A DNA stretch of 21,628 bases, from positions 1-21,628 of the forward strand of contig JBBILO010000012.1 of NCBI GenBank assembly GCA_037444855.1, read 5' to 3'. Made by a program: the position numbers and the translations under genes. This document shows positions 13,546 through 21,284 of the stretch, one piece after another. The DNA is from JBBILO01 sp037444855. Lineage in GTDB: Bacteria > Patescibacteriota > Microgenomatia > UBA1406 > GWC2-37-13. Each line of letters opens with the position of its first letter. Position 1 is the first letter of the stretch. The notes under the pieces were generated by a model that worked only from the letters and a program-made list of their open reading frames with translations, ran no database searches and had not been told where the DNA came from.

Positions 13546-14023
13546 ATGAAAAAACCGGTTGTTCAAAAAAATTATTTTGATTATAGTTTTGCTTTTTTAT
13601 CGTTTTTAATCAATCAAGCTTATGATGGATCTAATTAATAAATTCAGTCTAAAAAAAGCTAAAACAACAGGATTTTATCGTCGGAAATTAGTTTTCTACT
13701 TATGGACAATCGATTATCGGGGAGAATATCATTATCTCAATAAAAAATGGTGAAGAAAAATATATTTCGATTGAACAATTGTTTTAAAAAATATCCCTTT
13801 TGGCCATTGCTTAATCCGTTATCAAAATCAATGGATGGATCCTCGGATAAATTTACTAAAAAACAAGAAAGTTGAAAATGTACTCGCCTTAGAAAAAGAT
13901 CGCCAAAAAAACCTATTTATGGAATTTTTGTTAATAAAAAATTATTTCAGAAAAAACAACAAGTCTCTTAAAGAAAACTTTTCGTCGCCGTTGAGATCAA
14001 ACGGGATCATCGGCTTAAATTGA
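13546..14023 (+). pseudogene. Island of decayed, frame-broken coding sequence
   Basis: Short protein-like stretches follow each other in different frames. One is 13546-13638 (MKKPVVQKNYFDYSFAF, then stop). The next, 13625-13753, is MDLINKFSLKKAKTTGFYRR and onward. Another ends near 13787 and includes YGQSIIGENIIISIKNG and EEKYISIEQLF. The last, to 14023, contains CLIRYQNQWMDPRINLLKN and LALEKDRQKNLFMEFLL. None is an intact gene and the last overlaps the end of the glycoside hydrolase gene. The third piece resembles the start of an intein/Hint domain (small residue, G-[DE]-x-[IT], then NG..K.I.I.xLF), but this is weak. The rest of the gap has no other gene. Confidence 0.4.
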
Positions 14024-15597
14024 ACGAGGTTTTTTCCTTTTTGAAAAACTAAATGAGTCTGTCTTGGTAAAAAACCTTTTTTTAAGACAACGATTCGATA
14101 TTTTTCTCCCAAAGTAATATTCTGAACTTCTTTAATCTCTACCAAACCTTGATTAACCCTTACTCCTTTCTGAAAAAAAACTAACTCTTCCTTATCATTA
14201 AAAATTTGAATTTCAAAATCATTACCTTTTCCTTTTCCAAAAGGCCAATAGTTAATAGACAAAGTGAGAGAGGGGAGGGGAACGATGGTCAATTGCCACT
14301 TGGAAAATTTTAATTTTTTCTCTCCGTTTTTCGTCAATAGAAAATTAATTGAAAAATCGCCTTTTTGCGGGCCAGTTTTGAAAACAAAATTAATCATTTT
14401 TTCCTCATTGGGTTTTAGATCTTTCAGTGGAGAAAACAAAAATTGGGTCTCTGATGGAACGTTTTCAATCATTAATCGGTAACCATCGTTTTCATCCCAT
14501 ATTGCCTGACCTTCGTTTTTTAAAGACAAAGTTAGACTGTATTGAGAATTAATCACTAATTCTTTTGGCAACTGAAAAATTAATTTCCCTGCCTCTTTTT
14601 GTTCTGGCTCACCTTTAATTTTAGGCAGTGTTTGAAGGTAATAATAATATTGATAAAAATCTTTTGATTGAAATTTCTGCCATGAAAAATCTAAAAATGG
14701 TTCGCTTTGATAATTGAGGATAAAAGGGGTAACTGCTTTAACCAAAGAATCGTTTGCCCATATTTGCTGATAAGCAATTTGTAAATAATTGGCGATCGTT
14801 ATTTCTGAAAGATTAGTTCTTTTCCAACCGGTTTCGGTAATGAAAACCGGTAATTCTTTTTTAATGCCTAAATTTTTCAATAGCTGAAGTTCCCAGCGAT
14901 AAGTAGTTAAACTAATACGTCCAAAATTCGATGGCGGAGAGGAAAAGTTAGGATTGGGATAAGAATGAGAGGTCCAGCCGTCGAAATATTTTTCAAACTC
15001 TTCTGGGGCTAAGTTTTTAAATAATTCATTTAAAAAAATTTCCTCATCCCAAAATCGCGGTGGTTGATGAGGAGCTGAAGCATCAAAACCGGCAAGCATA
15101 ACAAAATAATCTGAATTTTTTTCTTTCAGTTTTTTGGCAAAAGAAAGAGCAACTTTTCCATAAGACTCTGGGTCAGCTTGACCACCCCATTCTTGTCCGT
15201 GATTAGGTTCGTTAAATAAAACAATATACCGATTTTTAACTACCCAGTTTAATGACTCTAAAAAACTAACCCAACCGTCGGCATCAACATCATTTGGCCT
15301 TAACCAAACTTCACCTTGTGGTTTTGTGGCTAAGCGAATTATCGGAATCAGATGCAGACTTCTTAATTGATTAAAAATTGCTTGCCACTTTTCTTGGTTT
15401 CGATCATTCTCTTGGAGAACTAAAGTCACATATCCCCAGTCGCCACCATTGCTATTAACCAACTCAGCCGCTTTTTTTAAATCCTCGGAGTGGGGTTGAG
15501 CAAGATGAATACCATAAATATTATTAGGACGCTCTAATGCTTGTAATGGTGATGCGATAATTAAAAAGGGAAATAAAAATAAGAAAAGACGTTTCAT
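13942..15597 (-). CDS. Secreted glycoside hydrolase (clan A-like TIM barrel) with C-terminal EF-hand-like motif
   Basis: A 551-residue protein with signal peptide MKRLFLFLFPFLIIASPLQA. Residues ~25-320 look like a TIM-barrel hydrolase. The acid/base candidate is Glu130 in LFNEPNHGQEW and the nucleophile candidate is Glu255 in VFITETGWKR, both placed as in clan GH-A. SHSYPNPN lies between them. Residues ~335-440 look like a beta-sandwich (NEGQAIWDENDGYRLMIE). Another domain of probable beta-sandwich type follows. The end, FDLNGDEKFSLRDLLFFLK (~533-551), has one dockerin/EF-hand-like calcium loop (D-x-N-x-D). The substrate is unknown. It probably cleaves or binds an extracellular polysaccharide. 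Its 3' end overlaps decayed sequence on the other strand. The 102-base gap to the upstream deaminase holds a repeat with inverted ends. Confidence 0.75.
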   Translation of the reverse strand: MKRLFLFLFPFLIIASPLQALERPNNIYGIHLAQPHSEDLKKAAELVNSNGGDWGYVTLVLQENDRNQEKWQAIFNQLRSLHLIPIIRLATKPQGEVWLRPNDVDADGWVSFLESLNWVVKNRYIVLFNEPNHGQEWGGQADPESYGKVALSFAKKLKEKNSDYFVMLAGFDASAPHQPPRFWDEEIFLNELFKNLAPEEFEKYFDGWTSHSYPNPNFSSPPSNFGRISLTTYRWELQLLKNLGIKKELPVFITETGWKRTNLSEITIANYLQIAYQQIWANDSLVKAVTPFILNYQSEPFLDFSWQKFQSKDFYQYYYYLQTLPKIKGEPEQKEAGKLIFQLPKELVINSQYSLTLSLKNEGQAIWDENDGYRLMIENVPSETQFLFSPLKDLKPNEEKMINFVFKTGPQKGDFSINFLLTKNGEKKLKFSKWQLTIVPLPSLTLSINYWPFGKGKGNDFEIQIFNDKEELVFFQKGVRVNQGLVEIKEVQNITLGEKYRIVVLKKGFLPRQTHLVFQKGKNLVQFKPMIPFDLNGDEKFSLRDLLFFLK

Positions 15598-15606
15598 TAG
15601 ATTAAC

Positions 15607-15696
15607 CTAATTAACCTAATCCTCCGATTCGGAGAATCCATTCAAGACTTCCAATTAATCTAAATAAATTTACCATTATTTTTTTAGGTTAATTAG
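15607..15696. repeat. 90-bp repeat element with 12-bp inverted ends
   Basis: CTAATTAACCTA (15607-15618) and TAGGTTAATTAG (15685-15696) are perfect inverted ends of a 90-bp stretch. Inside is a perfect 13-base hairpin core CTCCGATTCGGAG (15622-15634). The left part closely resembles 19925-19957, beginning with the same 15 bases CTAATTAACCTAATC. Confidence 0.6.
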
Positions 15697-15699
15697 AAA

Positions 15700-16179
15700 T
15701 TAGAAATTTTCTTTTATTTCAGCAACAACGCCGGCTTTTTTAAGAAGTTCAATTCCTTCTTGATCGTGATGTTCCATCCGACAAATAACTTTTTTAATCC
15801 CGGCGTTAATTAACATCTTGGCGCAAGAAGAACAGGGATTAGTGGTAGAATATAAAATCCCACCCTCAGTCGAAACTCCAAGATAAGCAGCTTGGATGAT
15901 CGCGTTTTGTTCGGCATGAAGACAAATACAACTTTCTTCATATTCATACCAATCAATCTCTTTTTTATGACGCCTAAGACAGCGCAAACAACCACCTTCG
16001 GTGCAGTTTTTAATCCCATGAGGAGTACCATTATAACCAGTGGCTAAGATCCGAAAATCCTTGACAATAATTGCCCCGACTTGTCTTCTAAGACAATCGG
16101 CCCGCATTCTAACCACCTCAGTAATCTTCACAAAATACTCATCCCAAGAGGGTTTTTGAAATTTTTTAGTTGAAGTCAT
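15700..16179 (-). CDS. Deoxycytidylate (dCMP) deaminase
   Basis: A 159-residue zinc enzyme converting dCMP to dUMP for thymidylate synthesis. Seen: the PSWDEYFVKI start and the RRQVGAIIVKDFRILATGYNG core; a cysteine/histidine insertion (CTEGGCLRC, ~59-67) typical of dCMP deaminases; and the catalytic HAE (His88, Glu90) with PCSSC (Cys116, Cys119). The length is normal. The start ATG 16179 is followed by ~8 extra residues before the conserved region; the next in-frame Met is too far in (residue 25), so this start is well supported. The base immediately upstream is the single nucleotide separating it from the tRNA-Pro gene, so the two are almost certainly co-transcribed. The mRNA may then be released by tRNA 3' processing. 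Confidence 0.94.
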   Translation of the reverse strand: MTSTKKFQKPSWDEYFVKITEVVRMRADCLRRQVGAIIVKDFRILATGYNGTPHGIKNCTEGGCLRCLRRHKKEIDWYEYEESCICLHAEQNAIIQAAYLGVSTEGGILYSTTNPCSSCAKMLINAGIKKVICRMEHHDQEGIELLKKAGVVAEIKENF

Positions 16180-16180
16180 G

Positions 16181-16254
16181 TCGGAGCGGTGGGACTTGAA
16201 CCCACGACCTCACGCTCCCAAAGCGTGCGTTCTAGCCATCTGAACTACGCTCCG
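16181..16254 (-). tRNA. tRNA-Pro (anticodon UGG)
   Basis: A complete cloverleaf on the minus strand: acceptor CGGAGCG/CGCTCCG, D arm GTTC/GAAC, anticodon stem CACGC/GCGTG with loop TTTGGGA. The anticodon is TGG at 16218-16220. The variable loop is 5 bases, and the T arm is GTGGG-TTCAAGT-CCCAC. The discriminator is A. The 3' CCA is not encoded. The ATG of the dCMP deaminase begins one base after the discriminator. Confidence 0.96.
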
Positions 16255-16265
16255 AATTAATGAAT

Positions 16266-16293
16266 ATTATACTTTAAATTCACTACCTAACAA
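16266..16293 (-). promoter_or_regulatory. Promoter of tRNA-Pro / deaminase transcript
   Basis: Minus-strand TTGTTA (16288-16293), 16-base spacer, TATAAT (16266-16271). It lies 11 bases before the tRNA 5' end, so the primary transcript has only a few extra bases. The -35 box sits at the edge of the 16292-16322 hairpin. Confidence 0.6.
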
Positions 16294-16322
16294 GGAGAAT
16301 CCTTGCAACGAGGATTCTCCTT
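16292..16322. repeat. Perfect 12-bp hairpin between recX and tRNA-Pro
   Basis: AAGGAGAATCCT (16292-16303) and AGGATTCTCCTT (16311-16322) pair perfectly around a 7-base loop (TGCAACG). It is downstream of recX but is not followed by a T-run on either strand. It may be an attenuated or Rho-type terminator, an mRNA 3' stabiliser, or a repeat module. GGAGAATCC is shared with the 15607-15696 element. Confidence 0.6.
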
Positions 16323-16342
16323 AACAAAATTTTCATTGTCCT

Positions 16343-16819
16343 TTATTCATTATTCATTTTTTCAATCACTTTCCTTGCAACCTCATAAGAAAAACCCCGA
16401 CTGAGTAAAAATCTCAAAGCTTTTTCCGCTCTTTTGTTTTTTCCCCATTTTCTCAATCTCTGCCAACGAGGTAAAATTGATTTTTTTGCTAAGTCTTCTT
16501 CGTTTAAATCATGCTCGGCAAAATATTCTTCGATTAATTGCTCATCAATCCCTTTTTTCTTTAATTCATAAATTAAAAGTTTTTTTCCTTTTGGTTTTAA
16601 ATTTACCCGATCAGAAACATATAACTCAATAAATTTTTTATCATCAATTAAACCAATTCTTTTTGATTTGCTAACTAATTTTTCAATAATTGAAGGGGGG
16701 AGGTTTTTTTGTTTAACAATCTTTTTTAGATATAAAAAGACTTCTTTTTCTGTTCGAAAACGCAGTTTAAGATAACGAAAAAGGCGGTTTTTAAGAAAAG
16801 CGATTTTGTTTTCGTCCAT
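16343..16819 (-). CDS. recX: Regulatory protein RecX
   Basis: A 158-residue helical protein built of three-helix repeats. Segments LFRYLKLRFRTEKEVFLYLKK, IGLIDDKKFIELYVSDR and LIYELKKKGIDEQLI match the RecX pattern, and the C-terminal FLLSRGFSYEVARKVIEK is typical. RecX binds the RecA filament and limits its activity. It begins 3 bases after the recA stop, the classic recA-recX arrangement, and is probably translationally coupled without a Shine-Dalgarno sequence. The length is normal. Confidence 0.92.
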   Translation of the reverse strand: MDENKIAFLKNRLFRYLKLRFRTEKEVFLYLKKIVKQKNLPPSIIEKLVSKSKRIGLIDDKKFIELYVSDRVNLKPKGKKLLIYELKKKGIDEQLIEEYFAEHDLNEEDLAKKSILPRWQRLRKWGKNKRAEKALRFLLSRGFSYEVARKVIEKMNNE

Positions 16820-16822
16820 TAA

Positions 16823-17821
16823 TTATCTTTTTAACATCTTTTTTCTAATCTCGTGAGCGATTTCTTTAGCTAATTTTTCATCTTTTAATAAAAGATCTTT
16901 CAATGCTTCTTTTCCTTGTCCAAGAATTTTATCATTAAGTTTAAAAAATGCCCCAGTACGATTAATCACTCCCGAATTCAAAGCAGCATCAACCAAACCC
17001 TCATAATAATCTATTCCCTCACCGGTGACAACAAACTCAGCCTCTTTAAATGGTGGAGCAATTTTGTTTTTAACTACTTTAACCCGAATTCTTGCTCCGT
17101 AAACCTGATTGTTTTTTTTCAAAGTTTCAATTTTTCTCGTATCTAAACGAACAGAAGCATAAAATTTCAAGGCCAAACCTCCTGGAGTCGTCTCAGGATT
17201 GCCAAAAAGGATGCCTACTTTTAAACGAATCTGATTGGTAAAAACAACCGTTGTTTTTGATTTAGCGACAACGCCGGTTAGTTTTCTTAATGCTTGAGAC
17301 ATTAACCTTGCCTGAAGACCAATCTGCGCTTCACCCATTTCTCCCTCAATCTCAACTCGAGGAACAAGAGCAGCCACTGAATCGATCACAACCACATCAA
17401 CCGCGCCAGAGCGAATTAGTTGCTCAGCAATTTCTAACGCTTGTTCACCAGTATCGGGTTGAGAAACTAATAAATCTTCTAATTTAACACCTAGAATTTT
17501 TGCCCAAGAAGGATCTAAAGCATGTTCAGCATCAATAAAAGCAGCCACACCGCCTTCTTTTTGTACCCGGGCAATTAAAGATAAACAAAGAGTGGTTTTT
17601 CCTGAAGATTCTGGGCCAAAAATTTCAATAATTCTTCCCCGTGGTAGACCGCCGGCGCCCAAAGCAATATCTAAAGGCAAAATACCGGTTGAAATAGTCT
17701 CGACATAAATTTGGGGCGCTTCACCCAATCTCATAATCGCTCCTTTACCAAATTGTTTTTGAATTTGCTCAATAGCGATTTTTACTGCTTGAAGTTTTTC
17801 ACTCTTTTCATTGGTTTTCAT
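16823..17821 (-). CDS. recA: Recombinase RecA
   Basis: A 332-residue DNA strand-exchange ATPase. Seen: the N-domain IQKQFGKGAIMRLGE; Walker A GPESSGKT (69-76); EHALDPSWAKILGV; Walker B with VVVIDSVAALVP; the L1/L2 region EGEMGEAQIGLQARLMSQALRK and VVFTNQIRLKVGILFGNPETTPGG; and the C-terminal GEGIDYYEGLVDAALNSGVINRTGA segment. It reads NQIRLKVG where many RecAs have NQIREKIG. The acidic C-terminal tail is short and basic here (IRKKMLKR). It lies 30 bases after a UbiA-family gene and 3 bases before recX. Possible -10 TATAAT at 17851-17856 overlaps the ubiA stop, with a 29-base gap to ATG. No LexA-type operator was recognised. Confidence 0.98.
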   Translation of the reverse strand: MKTNEKSEKLQAVKIAIEQIQKQFGKGAIMRLGEAPQIYVETISTGILPLDIALGAGGLPRGRIIEIFGPESSGKTTLCLSLIARVQKEGGVAAFIDAEHALDPSWAKILGVKLEDLLVSQPDTGEQALEIAEQLIRSGAVDVVVIDSVAALVPRVEIEGEMGEAQIGLQARLMSQALRKLTGVVAKSKTTVVFTNQIRLKVGILFGNPETTPGGLALKFYASVRLDTRKIETLKKNNQVYGARIRVKVVKNKIAPPFKEAEFVVTGEGIDYYEGLVDAALNSGVINRTGAFFKLNDKILGQGKEALKDLLLKDEKLAKEIAHEIRKKMLKR

Positions 17822-17851
17822 ATTTTTTCTTTAACTTATAAAACAAATAAA

Positions 17852-18769
17852 TTATAAAACATAAATTAAAAGAATGATAGTTAAACCAAAAAGAAAAATC
17901 GTCCCTATTAAATAGGCATCATTGGTAATTATCTTTTCTGGTTGTTCTCCTTCGGCCTTTTCATAAAACAACTGGGCATAGCGGGCAATGCCAAAAACAA
18001 CCATCGGAATGGTAATCATTAAAAGTTTTCTTCCCTCCCATCCAGGAAACCACTCATGAGTCAATTTTTGAAGAGGAGTTTCAACATAGGGAATCTTTTC
18101 AACATAAGTATAGGTCGAATAAGCAATAATTGTGGCGGTGCTAAAAGTATAGGTTAAAAAATCTAGTAAATGACCGCTGTAATAATATAAAGAAATTCTT
18201 GCTTTTTTTCCGCTAATTTTTAATTCGGCTTGACGTTTGACGGTCGCCATGAATAAAGAACCAAAAAAGATTGTTAACAAAAGCCAAATTGGTACATGAT
18301 AACCGGTAGCTACCTCACCGGCAAATGTTCTTAACATAAAAGAAAAAGAAATCGCAAAAATATCAAAAATCGGTTTTTTCTTAAGAAAAATCGAATAAAA
18401 AAAATGAAGAAGGATGAATAATAAAACTAGCCAAAAAAGATTCGGAGAAAAAAATAGGGTAATCAAAAAAGAAATTGTTAATAAAATAAAAACTAAAAAA
18501 GTCGCCTGAGGAATTGAGATTAAACCAGCAGCGACCGGCCGATATCTTTTTTGAGGATGATTTTTATCTAAAGGATAATCAATAATGTCATTTAAAACAT
18601 AAGAAGTTGAAGACGTGAGACAGAAGATAAAAAAGGCGATGGTTGTTTTTTGGAAAAAAACTGGATTAAACAACTGACCATTAAAAATAATTGGGATAAA
18701 AACAACAAAATTTTTTATCCATTGGGTAATCCGAAAAAGACGAAGATATAAGATTATTTTTTTTTCCAT
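17852..18769 (-). CDS. UbiA-family polyprenyl-phosphate phosphoribosyltransferase (DPPR synthase-like)
   Basis: A 305-residue membrane protein with about eight or nine helices. Diagnostic: YVLNDIIDYPLDKNHPQKRYRPVAAG (57-82) with the metal/prenyl-diphosphate-binding NDxxD (60-64). It also has RITQWIKNFVVFIPIIFNG at the N-terminus and MATVKRQAELKISGKKAR further on. These match decaprenyl-phosphate phosphoribosyltransferase more closely than quinone or haem UbiA enzymes. The product would be a polyprenyl-phosphoribose, a donor for arabinose/ribose-type glycans. No Dpr epimerase is visible here. Upstream is the divergent isomerase gene. It is first in the ubiA-recA-recX run. Confidence 0.87.
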   Translation of the reverse strand: MEKKIILYLRLFRITQWIKNFVVFIPIIFNGQLFNPVFFQKTTIAFFIFCLTSSTSYVLNDIIDYPLDKNHPQKRYRPVAAGLISIPQATFLVFILLTISFLITLFFSPNLFWLVLLFILLHFFYSIFLKKKPIFDIFAISFSFMLRTFAGEVATGYHVPIWLLLTIFFGSLFMATVKRQAELKISGKKARISLYYYSGHLLDFLTYTFSTATIIAYSTYTYVEKIPYVETPLQKLTHEWFPGWEGRKLLMITIPMVVFGIARYAQLFYEKAEGEQPEKIITNDAYLIGTIFLFGLTIILLIYVL

Positions 18770-18787
18770 GAGATTATAATATTACTA

Positions 18788-18816
18788 TTGAATTATATAC
18801 CATTATGAAGTAATAT
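18788..18816 (+). promoter_or_regulatory. Promoter of sugar isomerase gene
   Basis: TTGAAT (18788-18793), 17-base spacer, TAATAT (18811-18816). ATG 18827 lies 10 bases after the -10 box, so the leader is about 3 bases. Overlapping minus-strand TATAAT boxes could serve the divergent ubiA-type gene (18769). Confidence 0.55.
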
Positions 18817-18826
18817 TGTTTTCTAT

Positions 18827-19909
18827 ATGATCAATCTTGATAAAGAAAAAAATTTTCTTCAGGACGAGGATCAAAATAATGTCATCCAATCAATTACCAA
18901 CTTCCCCAAACAAGTAGAACAAGCTTTTAATGAAATTCAAAGAGCTAAACTTAGTAAAGACTTTTTTTCAATTAATAAGATTCTTGTCTGCGGCATGGGC
19001 GGCTCTCGTTTTCCGGCTTTAATTCTTTCTCATTTTTTAAAAGAAGATCTACCACTTGTTTATCAAATCAATGACGAATATCGTTTCCCTCGTTGGGTTG
19101 ATAAAAAAACTTTGGTTGTCCTTTCTTCTTATTCTGGAACAACCGAAGAAACAATCTCTTCATATTTTCATGCTAAAAAAATGGGGGCAAAAGTTTTTAT
19201 TATCTCTTCAGGCGGCGAGTTGAAAAAAATCGCTCAAGAAAAAAAAGAAGACGGTTATTTTTTCGATCCTGTTTACAATTCATCAAAACAACCAAGAATC
19301 GGGGTTGGTTATCTTTTAGGTAGTCATTTAGGGCTTCTTTTTGCTCTTAAATTAATTGATAAATTGACTAAAAAAACGGTTGATCGAGCGATAAATAATA
19401 CCTCAGTCTATTTAAAGAATTTTATTCCAACAGTAAAAACAAAAAACAATTTAGCCAAACAATTAGCTCAATTGATTTATAATCACCATCCGCAGTATGT
19501 CGTCTCTGAATTTTTAACCGGAGTTGGTAATGCGATTGCCAATCAAACTAACGAAACCGCCAAATCGATGGCTTCTTTTTGGGTTATCCCAGAACTCAAT
19601 CACCATTTAATGGAAGGATTAAAAAATCCTCAATTGGCTCAAAAACAGCTAATCTTTGTTTTTTTCTATTCCCAACTATACGGCCCGATGATTCGAAAAA
19701 GATTTAAAATCACCAAAGAGGTTGTTGATCGATACAAAATTAAATCATATTGGTTTAAGGTTGAGGGGGGAAACCCTATAGAACAGATTTTCAATCTAAT
19801 TGGCTTTTCTGGTTTCTACACTTTTTACCTTTCTGTCCTTTATCAAGAAAATCCGGCTAAAATTCCTTATGTTGACTACTTTAAAAAGAGAATGAAAGAG
19901 GAGAAATAA
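18827..19909 (+). CDS. Bifunctional phosphoglucose/phosphomannose isomerase (SIS domains)
   Basis: A 360-residue cytoplasmic enzyme. It interconverts glucose-6-phosphate and mannose-6-phosphate with fructose-6-phosphate. It belongs to the archaeal-type SIS family rather than the classical PGI. Seen: CGMGGS (55-60) at the first SIS domain; SYSGTTEET (101-109), the phosphate-binding loop; ISSGGELKKIA; and in the second SIS domain PELNHHLMEGL, where the NHH segment lines the active site. The length fits the family (~320-360). It stands alone on the plus strand, divergent from the ubiA-type gene. It supplies fructose-6-phosphate and sugar precursors for nucleotide-sugar synthesis such as the rfbA-like step upstream. 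Confidence 0.87.
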   Translation: MINLDKEKNFLQDEDQNNVIQSITNFPKQVEQAFNEIQRAKLSKDFFSINKILVCGMGGSRFPALILSHFLKEDLPLVYQINDEYRFPRWVDKKTLVVLSSYSGTTEETISSYFHAKKMGAKVFIISSGGELKKIAQEKKEDGYFFDPVYNSSKQPRIGVGYLLGSHLGLLFALKLIDKLTKKTVDRAINNTSVYLKNFIPTVKTKNNLAKQLAQLIYNHHPQYVVSEFLTGVGNAIANQTNETAKSMASFWVIPELNHHLMEGLKNPQLAQKQLIFVFFYSQLYGPMIRKRFKITKEVVDRYKIKSYWFKVEGGNPIEQIFNLIGFSGFYTFYLSVLYQENPAKIPYVDYFKKRMKEEK

Positions 19910-20223
19910 AATAAATTTTACTTTCTAATTAACCTAATCATCCGGTTCGAAGGGCCCGTTCGGGATTTTAAATTGTAATTAACTTTTATCCCCTAACTGA
20001 TTTTCACTAATTTTAACCCTTATGCTCTTTAAACCCTTAACGATTCAACATTATTCCTTTTATGAACCCAACCTAATCCCTTAACTTAGAAACAATTTCC
20101 TAAACTTCAAATGTTTTCCTGATCATGAAATTTCTTTAATAATCCAATATAAAAGTTGCCATTTTTTATTAAAAAATCAACAAAAACAACTCATCAAAGT
20201 TCTTGCTTATTATCTTAAATTAG
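19910..20223. other. Intergenic gap with repeat and non-coding sequence
   Basis: It has no intact gene. Positions 19925-19980 carry the dispersed hairpin element. The rest is AT-rich with short CCTTAA and CCTAA motifs. An open stretch without start codon (20085-20249, containing DHEISLIIQYKSCHFLLKNQ) may be a decayed gene; it overlaps the serC 3' end. Confidence 0.5.
19925..19980. repeat. Dispersed hairpin element, copy near 19.9 kb
   Basis: It starts with CTAATTAACCTAATC as at 15607 and continues with a GC core (CCGGTTCGAAGGGCCCG). On the minus strand it shares TTTAAAATCCCGAA and GGGC with 12916-12932. Confidence 0.6.
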
Positions 20224-21282
20224 TTAAAAGCTTTTTTCTATTTTATTAATTATTCCAATTAATTTTTTTATCATCGAAATTGTATGTTGAGGAAAATTGG
20301 CAATTCGAATATGATTTTCTTTATATTGACCATAACCCTTACCAATAATAAAACCTTCTTTTTCAAGTTTTTTAACAATAAAATCAGTTCGATTGCCTAC
20401 ATCAATAACAATTGTTGTTTTTGACCGGTAACAAAATTCTTTTATGAAAGGTCTTCCTATTAAAGAAGAAGAAAAATAATTATAAAGTAAATTTGATTTT
20501 ATATCGATCTCTTTTCTTATTTGTTCAACGTTTTTTTTAATGATTTCTTTGGTAATTTTTGCTAACAAATAAATTCCCAAAACATTTGGTGTTTCTGGAG
20601 TTTGAAAAATTCTTGCTTTTGAAAATAAACTTTTAAAATCATGAAACCCGCCACTTGTTTTTTCGCTGTATTTTTTATTCACGACAATAACACTTAAACC
20701 AGCTGGCAAACCTAATCCCTTCTGAACAGAAAAAAATAAAATATCAACAAAATTAAAATCTATTTTTGGATAAGGGAAGGAGGAAACGACATCTAAAGCT
20801 AAAGGAATATCATAATATTTTTTTTTAATTTGATAAATTTCATCCATTGGCACCATCATCCCTATTGAAGTCTCATTATGGGTAAGGCATAATAATTCGG
20901 GTTTTTTTGTTATTTTTGCATTTAAAATTGAATTTGATTGAGAAAATTCAAAATAATCAGATTCTTTTCCAAGATTTTTTGCCATCAAATACCATTTTTT
21001 TGAAAAAGCGCCATTGATGAAGTGAAAACTTTTTTTCTTAACCATTGATAAAATAATAACCTCCATTGCTTCAATAGAGGAAGATAAAAAAGCGATTTCA
21101 TGGGTTTCGGGAAGATTTAAAATTTTTCTGAGATTAAAAATTGCTTCCTTAAAAATCTTTTTAAAAATTTCTCCTCTGTGAGAAATTGAACCAATATCAT
21201 CTTCAATGGCCTTTTTAATAAAAAAAGAAGCTTTTGGAGCTAATTGAGTCGGTCCAGGAGTAAAAAAGATTTTTTTTCTCAT
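20224..21282 (-). CDS. serC: Phosphoserine aminotransferase (class V)
   Basis: A 352-residue PLP enzyme; a longer start at ATG 21303 would overlap serA by 19 bases. ATG 21282 is preferred because it lies 2 bases after the serA stop and just before the conserved TPGPTQL. Seen: ISHRGEIF; an HNETSIG segment that contacts the cofactor; the strand with ALDVVSSFPYPKIDF; the Schiff-base lysine in FFSVQKGLGLPAG; and PETPNVLGIYLLAK. The family includes SerC and alanine-glyoxylate aminotransferases. The serA neighbour supports 3-phosphohydroxypyruvate to phosphoserine. It is cytoplasmic. Confidence 0.86.
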   Translation of the reverse strand: MRKKIFFTPGPTQLAPKASFFIKKAIEDDIGSISHRGEIFKKIFKEAIFNLRKILNLPETHEIAFLSSSIEAMEVIILSMVKKKSFHFINGAFSKKWYLMAKNLGKESDYFEFSQSNSILNAKITKKPELLCLTHNETSIGMMVPMDEIYQIKKKYYDIPLALDVVSSFPYPKIDFNFVDILFFSVQKGLGLPAGLSVIVVNKKYSEKTSGGFHDFKSLFSKARIFQTPETPNVLGIYLLAKITKEIIKKNVEQIRKEIDIKSNLLYNYFSSSLIGRPFIKEFCYRSKTTIVIDVGNRTDFIVKKLEKEGFIIGKGYGQYKENHIRIANFPQHTISMIKKLIGIINKIEKSF

Positions 21283-21284
21283 AA

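Noticed and set aside
20085..20249. Open stretch before and across the end of serC on the plus strand
   Set aside because: It has no start codon and overlaps a supported gene; at most a decayed fragment.
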